This document shows, in pieces, positions 32,081 through 39,947 of a DNA stretch of 64,000 nucleotides. Source of the DNA: JAMXLG01 sp963765935 (GTDB lineage Bacteria > Vulcanimicrobiota > Vulcanimicrobiia > Vulcanimicrobiales > Vulcanimicrobiaceae). How positions within the stretch are numbered: the first letter of the stretch is position 1; every line of letters starts with the position of its first letter. Under the pieces are notes generated by a model that worked only from the letters and a program-made list of their open reading frames with translations, was not told where the DNA came from and made no database searches. Made by a program: the position numbers and the translations under genes. The DNA lies in contig CAVXXX010000002.1 of NCBI GenBank assembly GCA_963765935.1, positions 186,001 to 250,000 on the forward strand. Direction: 5' to 3'.

Positions 32081-33799
32081 ATGACTGCCGTCGCTACGCC
32101 GGCCGAGATCGACCGTTCTCTCGACGCGCTGCGAGACGGCGCGAGGCGTTGGGTTCAACTAACGCCGGACGCTAAAGCAAGACTCTTCGAGCGCGTTCGC
32201 GATGCTACGTACGCGCAAGCCGAGCGGTGGGCGCATGCGGCGTCGGATGCTAAGGGCCTGAGCGGCACGCCGGTCGCGGGCGAAGAGTGGATCAGCGGCC
32301 CGTGGGCCGTGCTCTATGCGCTCAATCGCTATATCCGCACGCTACGTGAAATTCAACGATTCGGCACGCCGCAAATTCCGCGCGATCGCATCCGTACGCG
32401 CGCAGACGGACAAGTCGTTGTCGACGTTTTTCCGAACGGTCCGTACGACTCGCTTCTACTAAACGGCATTCGCGCCGAAGTGTGGATGCAGCGTGATGTT
32501 ACGCCGGCGACGCTCTCCGAAACCATGGGCGTATGGTACAAGCGCCCCGACCACGAACCGCGCATTGCGCTCGTTCTCGGCGCCGGCAATATTGCGGCGA
32601 TTCCGCCGCTCGATGTCTTCTACAAGATGATCGCCGATGGTGCCGTTTGCATCCTCAAAATGAATCCTGTCAACGAGTATCTCGGACCGATTTTAGAAGA
32701 CGCGCTCGAGCCGCTCGTCGACCAAGGCTTTCTTCGCTTTGCTTATGGCGGGCCCGAGATCGGTAAACTCCTCTGCGTGCACGAGCTTGTCGACGAAATC
32801 CACATCACCGGTAGCGACAAAACCCACGATCGGATCGTCTTCGGCGACGCTCCGGATGCGGGCGACCGCAAACTGCGTAACGATCCCGTATTGTGTAAGC
32901 CGATCACGTCCGAACTCGGAAACGTCTCGCCGACAATCGTCGTTCCGGGCCCGTGGACCGATGCGGATTTTCGATTCCAGGCCGAGCACATAGCAACGCA
33001 AAAGATGCACAACGGCGGCTTCAATTGCATCGCGAGCCAAGTCCTAATTCTTCCGCAAGCATGGGACGGCACACGCAAGCTCCGCGCCGAAATCGAGCGG
33101 GTGATGCGCGAGCTTGCGGACCGGCCTTCGTACTATCCTGGAGCTCAAAGCCGCTGTGAAATGCTCAGCGCCGGCATCGCGGACGTAGCGCGTTTCGGCA
33201 AACACGGTGACGGATTTACCCACCGTACGGTCGTGCAGCTCGACGCCGCTTCTTCTGCAGCAGTGTTTGAAACGGAAGCCTTCTCGAGCGTACTCGTGAT
33301 AACGACGTTACCCGGTGATACGGCCGAATTTTTGAAATCTGCCGTGGCTTTCGCGAACGATCGCCTCTGGGGTACACTCGGCGGCAACATCGTCGTTCAT
33401 CCGCGCACGATGCGCGAGTTCGCCGCCGAATTGGATAACGCCATCGCTGCAATGCGATTCGGATGCGTGGCGGTCAACGCGTGGACCGGCGTGGGGTTTC
33501 TCCTCGCCGAAACGACATGGGGTGCGTATCCGGGACATAGGCTCGGCGAAGTCCGCAGCGGCATCGGCGTCGTCCACAACGCGCTTCTCTTCGATCGCGC
33601 CCAAAAAAGCGTCGTGTTCGCTCCATTTGCCGAGTTCCCGCGTAGCGTCTTCGGCTATGGCGCAACGCTGCTTCCGAAACCACCCTGGTTTATCACAAAC
33701 AAGACCGCCGACCGTACTGCGCGAGCGCTCGTCGATTTTGAAATGCACAAAACGCCGATAGCTGCAATGAAAGTAGCGATGCTTGCAATGCGCGGCTGA
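32081..33799 (+). CDS. Aldehyde dehydrogenase family protein
   Basis: A 572-residue NAD(P)-dependent dehydrogenase-fold protein, longer than the usual 480-500. The cofactor-binding region IALVLGAGNIAAIPPLDVFYK is at about 162-182. The catalytic acid is probably Glu278 in ITSELGNVSPT, and the nucleophile Cys316 in NGGFNCIASQVLIL. The N-terminal 110 residues are unusual, rich in Arg/Ala helices. It resembles acyl-reductase/ALDH-like proteins from soil bacteria whose substrates are not defined. It is monocistronic, divergent from the small basic protein with 47 bases between starts. Confidence 0.85.
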   Translation: MTAVATPAEIDRSLDALRDGARRWVQLTPDAKARLFERVRDATYAQAERWAHAASDAKGLSGTPVAGEEWISGPWAVLYALNRYIRTLREIQRFGTPQIPRDRIRTRADGQVVVDVFPNGPYDSLLLNGIRAEVWMQRDVTPATLSETMGVWYKRPDHEPRIALVLGAGNIAAIPPLDVFYKMIADGAVCILKMNPVNEYLGPILEDALEPLVDQGFLRFAYGGPEIGKLLCVHELVDEIHITGSDKTHDRIVFGDAPDAGDRKLRNDPVLCKPITSELGNVSPTIVVPGPWTDADFRFQAEHIATQKMHNGGFNCIASQVLILPQAWDGTRKLRAEIERVMRELADRPSYYPGAQSRCEMLSAGIADVARFGKHGDGFTHRTVVQLDAASSAAVFETEAFSSVLVITTLPGDTAEFLKSAVAFANDRLWGTLGGNIVVHPRTMREFAAELDNAIAAMRFGCVAVNAWTGVGFLLAETTWGAYPGHRLGEVRSGIGVVHNALLFDRAQKSVVFAPFAEFPRSVFGYGATLLPKPPWFITNKTADRTARALVDFEMHKTPIAAMKVAMLAMRG

Positions 33800-33814
33800 G
33801 TGATATGGCAGTGC

Positions 33815-33955
33815 CTATTTCCAGTCCTTCGAGGGTAGCAACGCGTGAGAAAACGCGTCGTCGCTGCGGCGCGACGGACGCCGGCGCCCTTCGGTCATGC
33901 GGTGCACCCACCAAATTGCGCAGCCGATGATCCCTAGTACGACGATCGAATTCAT
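33815..33955 (-). CDS. 46-residue single-span membrane peptide
   Basis: A short gene reading MNSIVVLGIIGCAIWWVHRM, then a basic and polar tail ending SHALLPSKDWK. The first 18 residues form one membrane span and the rest is cytoplasmic and arginine-rich. The ATG at 33955 overlaps the GntR regulator stop as ATGA, which supports real translation. YtrA-type GntR regulators are often co-transcribed with membrane proteins. No function is known. Confidence 0.6.
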   Translation of the reverse strand: MNSIVVLGIIGCAIWWVHRMTEGRRRPSRRSDDAFSHALLPSKDWK

Positions 33956-34344
33956 GCTCTACTCCTCTGCTCTTTCGCTCGCGCAACGGCTTCGCGCACG
34001 GAAGCGACGATCTGTGATCCCTCGTATCCGAGCGATCGAGCATGCGCGACGAAACGCTCCGCAATCTCAGCAAGGCGCTTCAAGTCGCTCGCGCTTCTCA
34101 CGCTCGCGACGAATGTTCCGCGTCCCCGTTTCGTTGCGACCACCCCATCGCGTTCGAGTTCCGCATACGCGCGGTTCACCGTATTCGGATTGATCCCGAG
34201 CCTAGCGGCGACGTCACGGACGCTCGGCAACTGCTCGCCCCGCCGCAGCTCGCCACGTCCGATCGCGGCGATAAATTGCTGCTCGAGTTGCGCGTATACC
34301 GGTAGCGCCGATGCGTCGTCGACGAAAAGCGACGCCACATTCAT
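33952..34344 (-). CDS. GntR family transcriptional regulator (YtrA type)
   Basis: A 130-residue regulator with only the winged helix-turn-helix and a short tail. LPVYAQLEQQFIAAIGRGELRRGEQLPSVRDVAARLGINPNTVNRAYAELERDGVV (about 15-70) is the GntR DNA-binding domain, followed by one dimerising helix. The small size places it in the YtrA subfamily, which usually represses its own operon. A perfect 8-6-8 palindrome 12 bases upstream of the start is its probable operator. The co-transcribed partner is a 46-residue membrane peptide. Confidence 0.9.
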   Translation of the reverse strand: MNVASLFVDDASALPVYAQLEQQFIAAIGRGELRRGEQLPSVRDVAARLGINPNTVNRAYAELERDGVVATKRGRGTFVASVRSASDLKRLAEIAERFVAHARSLGYEGSQIVASVREAVARAKEQRSRA

Positions 34345-34355
34345 CTACTGTCTCT

Positions 34356-34377
34356 GTGTCCTAATACACTAGGACAC
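34356..34377. promoter_or_regulatory. Probable GntR operator
   Basis: GTGTCCTA-ATACAC-TAGGACAC, a perfect inverted repeat with eight-base arms and a six-base spacer, directly upstream of the GntR gene. Such symmetric sites are typical of YtrA-type autoregulation. It probably overlaps the promoter. Confidence 0.75.
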
Positions 34378-34417
34378 CTGCAGCATAGCAAAGATTTGCG
34401 AGACCAGTCAAGCGGCA

Positions 34418-34807
34418 TTACTTTTCGCGGGCGCCGTTTTGCACGGAGAGTTCCCAACGGTAGCCGTCGGGATCGTGGAACCACAAGCCGAGATGGGGAG
34501 AACCGGGCGCTTCGGGACCGATTTCATCGCCCGGATCTTCGAGGTGGACGCCGGCCTCGCGCATTGCTTTCAGCGCGGCCTGCAAATGGCGCATGTCGCC
34601 GACATGAAACGACATGTGATCGAGAACGCCCGGATGCGGGGTCCCGCTGTGCAACACGATCGTTACACTATCGTTGGAGAGCCCGACATACTCCTCGTCG
34701 CTGAAAATTTCGTGTAGATCGAAGAGCGACTGCCACCATTTTGCGCTCGCCTCCGGGTCGCGAACGGCAAGCCCGAAATGGCCGACCACGCCGAGTGCAA
34801 TTTTCAT
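34418..34807 (-). CDS. VOC family (glyoxalase-like) protein
   Basis: A 129-residue single-module vicinal-oxygen-chelate protein: GHFGLAVRDPEASAKWWQSLF at the N-terminus, HMSFHVGDMRHLQAALKAM in the middle and GLWFHDPDGYRWELSV at the C-terminus. His and Glu positions compatible with a metal site are present (H10, H60-region, E near 124). The substrate is unknown. The ATG at 34807 overlaps the upstream GNAT gene stop as ATGA, forming a two-gene operon. Confidence 0.85.
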   Translation of the reverse strand: MKIALGVVGHFGLAVRDPEASAKWWQSLFDLHEIFSDEEYVGLSNDSVTIVLHSGTPHPGVLDHMSFHVGDMRHLQAALKAMREAGVHLEDPGDEIGPEAPGSPHLGLWFHDPDGYRWELSVQNGAREK

Positions 34808-35295
34808 ATAACGTACCTCAAGAGATCTCTTTTATACGCGCGAACGACGCGATCGAAACGCATCCCCACGCGATACGCGACCGCAATAGACGGCGCGTTG
34901 TCCGGGTTGATCAATGCATAGATATGCGACAGGCGTACGACGTTGAAACCGTAGTCGATACTCGCGCGCGCGGCTTCGGTCGCGTATCCGTTTCCCCAGA
35001 CGTCACGAGCAAAAATCCACCCCGCCTCGACATATCCTTCCGGCATGCGGTGCAACCCGGCGCGTCCGATCAGCCTGCCGTCGTCCTTACGGATCACGGG
35101 CCAAAGCGAAAAACCCTCGCGCTCTTGCTCGTCCATTTGACGTTGGATCCACTGCGTGACGTCGTCGATCGATGGAGTGGGGGTTCCGGCGAGATAACGG
35201 CCTACGTCTGCATCGGAACGAATGGCATGGAGCGCCGGAGCGTCGCTCGGCATCCAGGTGCGTAGAATCAAACGTTCCGTTTCGATGAAGGCCAT
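34804..35295 (-). CDS. GNAT acetyltransferase, RimJ/RimL type
   Basis: A 163-residue acetyl-CoA-dependent N-acetyltransferase. MAFIETERLILRTWMPSDAPAL is the typical RimJ/RimL start, and EAGWIFARDVWGNGYATEAARASIDYGF includes the acetyl-CoA-binding loop (degenerate Q/RxxGxG/A as WGNGYA). The end motif is NPDNAPSIAVAYRVGMRF. It could modify a ribosomal protein, an aminoglycoside-like compound or a small amine. It shares a transcript with the overlapping VOC gene. Confidence 0.88.
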   Translation of the reverse strand: MAFIETERLILRTWMPSDAPALHAIRSDADVGRYLAGTPTPSIDDVTQWIQRQMDEQEREGFSLWPVIRKDDGRLIGRAGLHRMPEGYVEAGWIFARDVWGNGYATEAARASIDYGFNVVRLSHIYALINPDNAPSIAVAYRVGMRFDRVVRAYKRDLLRYVI

Positions 35296-35301
35296 GCGGT
35301 T

Positions 35302-36483
35302 CTACTCGATCGCGCCGGCCGTTCGCAACATTTGCAGTACGCGATCGTCAGGCAACCCGAAGACGGTCGAGCCGTTTCCCGTCATCGTCTTTGCTTCGAA
35401 GAGCGCATCGTAAATCGCGGCCTGCGTGGCTTCGGCCGTTGCCCGGTAGAGCGCGTTTAGGGTTGCGCTACTTTCAACGATCGCCGATGAGGGCGCGTTG
35501 ACGTTCCATTCCGCCGATCGTTTGAAAACGTATCCGGTAGAGAACGCGACAAATAAATCTCCGCTTCCGACGTCCGACGTCAAGCCCGTGCGTCCCATCC
35601 CGAGGGCCGCGCGCAGTGCAATTGCATGAAGCTGACGGCTGTCGAGCGGCGCGTTCGTAGCGATGACGATGATGATGCTTCCGCTCTCCATACGCCCGTG
35701 AAGCGTTGCTTCCGACACGTGTTGCGGAAAGACCGTCTTGTATTCGTTCTTCAGCCTCTGACCGACGGGAACGCCGACGATTGTAAGCGCTTCACGCGAA
35801 CTTCCGGTGTTGTCATTCACCAACACGCCGACGGTGTATCCGCCGAGATTCGCGGGCAGTACACGCGATGAGGATCCGATACCGGCTTTAAATCCGAATG
35901 CGCGCATCCCGGTGCCCGCGCCGACGCCGCCGCGCGCAAATTGCCCGGGCTTTGCCGCATCGAGCATCGCGACAACGTTCGCTTGCTTGACGCTGCGCAG
36001 CTGAATGTTGTTGAGCAATTGATCGTCGCATTCAGCGACGACGGGAAGCGGCACGTCGTCGGTCCGTCCCACTTGCGGATAGCGCTTGATCATCCAATCG
36101 ACGACGCCATCGTCGGCGAGTCCGACGTTTAGCGTGTTTGTCAGGACGATCGGCACTTCCAAATAACCGGATGTATTGATCCAGTGCGTTCCGGTCATTT
36201 CGCCGTTGCCGTTGAAAGCGACGGCAGCGGCTGAAACTTTGTTGTTCCAAGGGTCACTGTTGGGAAGAATTCCGGTAGCCCCGGTTCGAACGTCGGTGCC
36301 TTCGACTAATGTCACATGGCCGACGCGAACGCCGGGGATGTCGGTAATGCCGTCGAGCGGACCCGAGGGATAGAGACCAAAGTGGAACGGGAGCACGGCT
36401 TGCGCATGGCCTGCTGAAGCGACAAAAAGCGCCGCTAGCAGCACAAGCCCGTACTGCAATCGCTTGGGCATGGGCCGTTGCAT
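35302..36483 (-). CDS. Exported P1 family (DmpA-like, S58) peptidase
   Basis: About 393 residues with an N-terminal signal peptide (YGLVLLAALFVASAGHAQA) and a mature Ntn-hydrolase-like fold. Features include LDGITDIPGVRVGHVTL and the self-cleavage site ESGSIIIVIATNAPLDSRQL, where the family is cut between Gly and Ser to free the nucleophilic Ser. GSGDLFVAFSTGY follows. Members are beta-peptidyl or D-amino aminopeptidases. ATG codons at 36483 and 36471 are both possible, neither with a clear ribosome site; frames further upstream are pckA shadow. Export suggests scavenging or cell-wall peptide trimming. Confidence 0.88.
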   Translation of the reverse strand: MQRPMPKRLQYGLVLLAALFVASAGHAQAVLPFHFGLYPSGPLDGITDIPGVRVGHVTLVEGTDVRTGATGILPNSDPWNNKVSAAAVAFNGNGEMTGTHWINTSGYLEVPIVLTNTLNVGLADDGVVDWMIKRYPQVGRTDDVPLPVVAECDDQLLNNIQLRSVKQANVVAMLDAAKPGQFARGGVGAGTGMRAFGFKAGIGSSSRVLPANLGGYTVGVLVNDNTGSSREALTIVGVPVGQRLKNEYKTVFPQHVSEATLHGRMESGSIIIVIATNAPLDSRQLHAIALRAALGMGRTGLTSDVGSGDLFVAFSTGYVFKRSAEWNVNAPSSAIVESSATLNALYRATAEATQAAIYDALFEAKTMTGNGSTVFGLPDDRVLQMLRTAGAIE

Positions 36484-36494
36484 TGGAAATTGCA

Positions 36495-36509
36495 GCAGGC
36501 AAGGCCTGC
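36495..36509. promoter_or_regulatory. Palindrome in the pckA / peptidase divergent gap
   Basis: GCAGGC-AAG-GCCTGC directly abuts the GGAGG ribosome site of pckA. The gap between the two starts is only 40 bases, so promoters must extend into coding sequence. Confidence 0.4.
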
Positions 36510-36523
36510 GGAGGTGAAAAACT

Positions 36524-38131
36524 GTGATACTTTCCAAGGCGCATGTCACGAGGGACCAGATCATTCTTACCGTTCCGGAAAAACTAAAGGCCGCTACCTT
36601 GTGGGAGAACCTCACGCCGTCGGAGCTCATTGAACATGCTCTCCGGCGGGGTGAAGGCGTGCTTGGGAAGGACGGACAGTTCATCGTCGACACCCGTCCG
36701 CACACCGGCCGTTCGCCGAAAGACAAGTTCTTCGTGAAAGAACCTTCGAGCGAAGCGCATATCGACTGGGGCGACACGAATCAGCCGATCGACGCCGGCG
36801 TCTTCGACAACCTGTGGGCCAAGGTTCAAGCGTATCTTTCCGAACGCGAAGTGTATGCGCTTGATGCCTACGTTGGTGCCGATGAGCGTTATCGCGTGCC
36901 GATTCGTGTCTACACCGAATTCGCGTGGCACAATCTTTTCGCGCACCATCTCTTCATCACACCCGAAAAACCGGTTCCCGGTTTCGTTCCGGAATTCACG
37001 GTCGTCGATGCGGCACTCTTCGAAGCCGATCCGAATCGCGACGGCACCCGCAGTTCGACGTTCATTCTCGTGAACTTCGAGAAACGCATGATTCTGATCG
37101 GCGGCACGAAGTACGCGGGCGAGATCAAGAAGTCGGTCTTCACGCTGATGAACTATCTTCTTCCGCTGCGCGACGCGCTGCCGATGCATTGTTCGGCAAA
37201 CGTCGGTAAGGACGGCGATACTGCAATCTTCTTCGGGCTCTCGGGAACCGGCAAAACGACGCTTTCCTCCGACCCGCATCGTCCGCTCATCGGCGACGAC
37301 GAACATGGATGGTCGAACGACGGCGTTTTCAACTTCGAGGGCGGCTGCTACGCGAAAGTTATCCGCCTCTCACCAACTGCAGAACCGGAAATCTGGGCGG
37401 CGACGAACCGCTTCTCCACCGTGATCGAGAACGTCGTGTACGACGAACAAACGCGCGCGCTCGACGTCGATTCCGACGCAAAGACTGAAAATACGCGTTC
37501 CGCCTATCCGCTCTCATTCATTCCAAACATCGTACCGGGCAGCAAAGGCGGCCATCCGCGCACAATAATCATGCTAACCGCCGACGCATTCGGCGTATTG
37601 CCGCCGATTTCGAAATTGTCGCGGGAACAAGCGATGTATCACTTTCTCTCGGGCTACACGGCCAAAGTCGCCGGAACCGAGCGCGGCGTCACGGAACCGC
37701 AAGCGACGTTTTCAACGTGCTTCGGTGCGCCGTTCATGGTGCATCATCCGACGGTGTATTCGAAATTGCTCGGGCGCAAAATCGACGAACACGATGTGGA
37801 GTGTTGGCTCGTGAACACGGGATGGAGCGGCGGCCCCTACGGCATCGGCAAACGCATGTCGATCGCGCACACGCGCGCGATGGTCAATGCCGCAATCGAG
37901 GGACGCATCCCGAAAGAGTTCGACCGCGAACCGTTCTTCGGTCTCGCTATCCCCAAGAGCGTGCCCGACGTGCCGAGCGAGGTGCTCAATCCCCGCAACG
38001 TGTGGCTGGACAAGGCTGCCTATGACACCCAGGCTCGCAAACTTTCGCAACTCTTCTTCGACAACTTCAAACGCTTCGAAATGCATGCAAGCGACGGCGT
38101 GAAAGCCGCCGCGATCAAGCCGAAAGACTAA
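36524..38131 (+). CDS. pckA: Phosphoenolpyruvate carboxykinase (ATP)
   Basis: A 535-residue gluconeogenic enzyme converting oxaloacetate and ATP to PEP, CO2 and ADP. It carries DTRPHTGRSPKDKFFV (about 54-69), the kinase-1a P-loop GLSGTGKTTLSSDPHR (about 240-255), the metal-binding IGDDEHGW, and the C-terminal NTGWSGGPYGIGKRMSI. The P-loop marks the ATP-dependent family. The start is a GTG at 36524 with GGAGG nine bases upstream. It is followed without a gap by a VOC gene. Confidence 0.97.
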   Translation: MILSKAHVTRDQIILTVPEKLKAATLWENLTPSELIEHALRRGEGVLGKDGQFIVDTRPHTGRSPKDKFFVKEPSSEAHIDWGDTNQPIDAGVFDNLWAKVQAYLSEREVYALDAYVGADERYRVPIRVYTEFAWHNLFAHHLFITPEKPVPGFVPEFTVVDAALFEADPNRDGTRSSTFILVNFEKRMILIGGTKYAGEIKKSVFTLMNYLLPLRDALPMHCSANVGKDGDTAIFFGLSGTGKTTLSSDPHRPLIGDDEHGWSNDGVFNFEGGCYAKVIRLSPTAEPEIWAATNRFSTVIENVVYDEQTRALDVDSDAKTENTRSAYPLSFIPNIVPGSKGGHPRTIIMLTADAFGVLPPISKLSREQAMYHFLSGYTAKVAGTERGVTEPQATFSTCFGAPFMVHHPTVYSKLLGRKIDEHDVECWLVNTGWSGGPYGIGKRMSIAHTRAMVNAAIEGRIPKEFDREPFFGLAIPKSVPDVPSEVLNPRNVWLDKAAYDTQARKLSQLFFDNFKRFEMHASDGVKAAAIKPKD

Positions 38132-38551
38132 GTGCCGGTCGAATTTCTGGGGTTCGACCACATCGACTGCCGCGTGCGTTCGCTCCCGGCAGTCGAAGCT
38201 TTTTACGACGACCTCCTGCCCGCCGTCGGCCTCACGGAGAAACGCTACGCCTACGTCGATCCTGAGGGCGAGTGGCACGACGAATTCCAGAATTACAACG
38301 CCGTCGAATACTACGAGCCGGAACATCCCACAAAACCGCGCCGCTTCTTCGGCATCATCGAAAATCCGCTGCACCGCCTCAGCGACACGCGCATCGCCTT
38401 CCGCGTGAAAGTCGCCGAACTTTCGTCGCTTCAATCGCTCATCGCGCGCCTGGGCGCGCAGAACGTCGAGCTCAGCGAGGATCCCAACTACCGAGCGATC
38501 TTCTTCGAAGATCCCCTCGGGACAAAGTTGGAGATTATTGGTAGAGTTTAG
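38132..38551 (+). CDS. VOC family protein downstream of pckA
   Basis: A 139-residue glyoxalase/bleomycin-resistance-fold protein: FLGFDHIDCRVRSLPAVEAFYDDLLPAVGL at the start and AIFFEDPLGTKLEIIG at the end. H9 and the C-terminal Glu match VOC metal ligands. The GTG at 38132 begins on the base after the pckA stop, so it is co-transcribed. The 3' end overlaps the convergent yjbQ gene by four bases. Its substrate is unknown. Confidence 0.85.
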   Translation: MPVEFLGFDHIDCRVRSLPAVEAFYDDLLPAVGLTEKRYAYVDPEGEWHDEFQNYNAVEYYEPEHPTKPRRFFGIIENPLHRLSDTRIAFRVKVAELSSLQSLIARLGAQNVELSEDPNYRAIFFEDPLGTKLEIIGRV

Positions 38552-38982
38552 CCGCCGACTCCCATGGCTTTGAACAAAATTCGCTTCGGCCGTTGACCGT
38601 CGAATTCGCCGTAATGCACGCGTTCCCAGGGACCTACGTCGAGAGCGCCGTTCGTAACCGGTACGAGCACTTGATGCCCGAGCAGCATTCGTTTTAAGTG
38701 TGCATCGGCATTATCTTCACCCGTCAGATGATGCTTGTACTCGGGCCTGCGCGGCGCGAGCTCTTCGAGCCATTGCATGATATCGTGCCATAATCCGGAT
38801 TCGTGGTCGTTGACGAAGATGCTCGATGTAATATGCATCGTGCTCACCAGAATGTAACCGTCGTGCAGCGATGCCGCCTGGCGCACGCGCTCGACTTCAT
38901 CGGTGATATCGCGAATTTCGTAGCGCCGTTCCGTCTTGACGGTCACATGCTCTGTGTAGCAGACCATGGTGCCGGTCTCCAT
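38548..38982 (-). CDS. YjbQ/UPF0047 family protein
   Basis: A 144-residue compact beta-rich protein of the YjbQ family, described as secondary thiamine-phosphate synthase. Diagnostic segments are GYILVSTMHITSSIFVNDHE and HLKRMLLGHQVLVPVTNGALDVGPWERVHYGEFDG. The ATG at 38982 follows an AGGGAGAGAG site and is preferred over the ATG at 39018. Physiological role is uncertain in most bacteria. Confidence 0.9.
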   Translation of the reverse strand: METGTMVCYTEHVTVKTERRYEIRDITDEVERVRQAASLHDGYILVSTMHITSSIFVNDHESGLWHDIMQWLEELAPRRPEYKHHLTGEDNADAHLKRMLLGHQVLVPVTNGALDVGPWERVHYGEFDGQRPKRILFKAMGVGG

Positions 38983-39047
38983 CGTCTCTCTCCCTTCTCT
39001 AATCGGGGTTTCAGGCAAGCCTCAAGGCGGCCATTTAGGATTGGGCC

Positions 39048-39440
39048 ATGAAATTATCCCCGTTTCTTCTTTCCGGGGCGCTTGCCGTGGCGATTGGACT
39101 TCCCGTCGTTGGTTGCGCGCAACAAGCTCCGGACCAGTCCCAGCCGCAAGCGTCGCCAGGCGCTTACGGCCATCATCACGGCGGCATGCGCTGGCTGCAG
39201 GGCGTGAATCTTTCCGACCAGCAAAAGCAGCAAATCCAGACGATCACGCAGCAGTATCGTCAGGCGCACCCGCCGGGAAGTCAACCCGATCCTCAGGCAC
39301 GCAAGCAGATGCGCGATCAGGTCATGAACGTGTTGACGCCGTCGCAACGCGCGCAGGTTCAAGCGAACATGGAAAAAGCCCGTCAGGAACAGGGCGAAGG
39401 AAACGCAGCGCCGCCGCCTTCGGCGTCTCCCGCTCCGTAA
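39048..39440 (+). CDS. Exported Spy/CpxP-like (LTxxQ) protein
   Basis: A 130-residue protein with a signal peptide (FLLSGALAVAIGLPVVGCAQ) whose VVGC could serve as a lipobox, making it a possible lipoprotein. The mature part is Gln/Pro-rich. NLSDQQKQQIQTITQQYRQ and LTPSQRAQVQANMEKARQ match the paired LTxxQ helices of Spy/CpxP periplasmic chaperones. A HHHGG motif could bind metal. Low complexity in the tail (PPPSASPAP). Confidence 0.75.
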   Translation: MKLSPFLLSGALAVAIGLPVVGCAQQAPDQSQPQASPGAYGHHHGGMRWLQGVNLSDQQKQQIQTITQQYRQAHPPGSQPDPQARKQMRDQVMNVLTPSQRAQVQANMEKARQEQGEGNAAPPPSASPAP

Positions 39441-39450
39441 AGAGTAACGA

Positions 39451-39924
39451 TTACGGCTCGATTCTCAAGCGAATCGGGCCGTGTTCTTTCGGCGTCACCC
39501 ATGCAATGTCACTGAAGCGTTCGACTTGGAAACTGGCATCGCGTGCGAATACGAGGCTGCGCCCGCGCAAGATCGCGAGAACGTCCATCCCGGCGTTGCG
39601 TCCTGCGATGATGCCATCACGGCTGTCCTCGACAACGAGCACGTTCGACGGCGCCATACGTAAGGCCGACGCTCCCGCGAGATACGGATCGGGCGCGGGC
39701 TTTCCGTGCTCGACGGTGTCGGAGGCAATGAGGACGTGCGGTTCCGGTAGACCGGCCGACGCGATCAATGTCCGCGCGTAGGCGCTACCGCATGAGGTAA
39801 CGATCGCCCACCGATCCGCGGGGAGCAGGCGGAGCGCATCGCGCGCGCCGGCGACCGCGTTACCTTCGTGATCGACGAGCGTGCCGAAGAGATCGAAGCA
39901 GACCGCAACATAGGAAAGCTCCAT
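39451..39924 (-). CDS. HAD superfamily phosphatase (subclass IA)
   Basis: A 157-residue hydrolase with motif I CFDLFGTLVDHEG (9-21), motif II in WAIVTSCGSAYA (about 46-57), a motif III lysine in VEHGKPAPDPYLAGA, and motif IV in NVLVVEDSRDGIIAGRNAG. The helical cap is nearly absent, since only about 25 residues separate motifs I and II, so it may act on larger substrates. Length is short for the IA class (about 210). The ATG at 39924 is divergent from the phosphofructokinase gene. Confidence 0.85.
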   Translation of the reverse strand: MELSYVAVCFDLFGTLVDHEGNAVAGARDALRLLPADRWAIVTSCGSAYARTLIASAGLPEPHVLIASDTVEHGKPAPDPYLAGASALRMAPSNVLVVEDSRDGIIAGRNAGMDVLAILRGRSLVFARDASFQVERFSDIAWVTPKEHGPIRLRIEP

Positions 39925-39947
39925 CGCTGGAGTGCATTTCTCCGCGC

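Noticed and set aside
35302..36777. 491-residue reading of the P1 peptidase frame
   Set aside because: The extra N-terminus lies in the divergent pckA gene and lacks family sequence; the signal peptide marks the real start.
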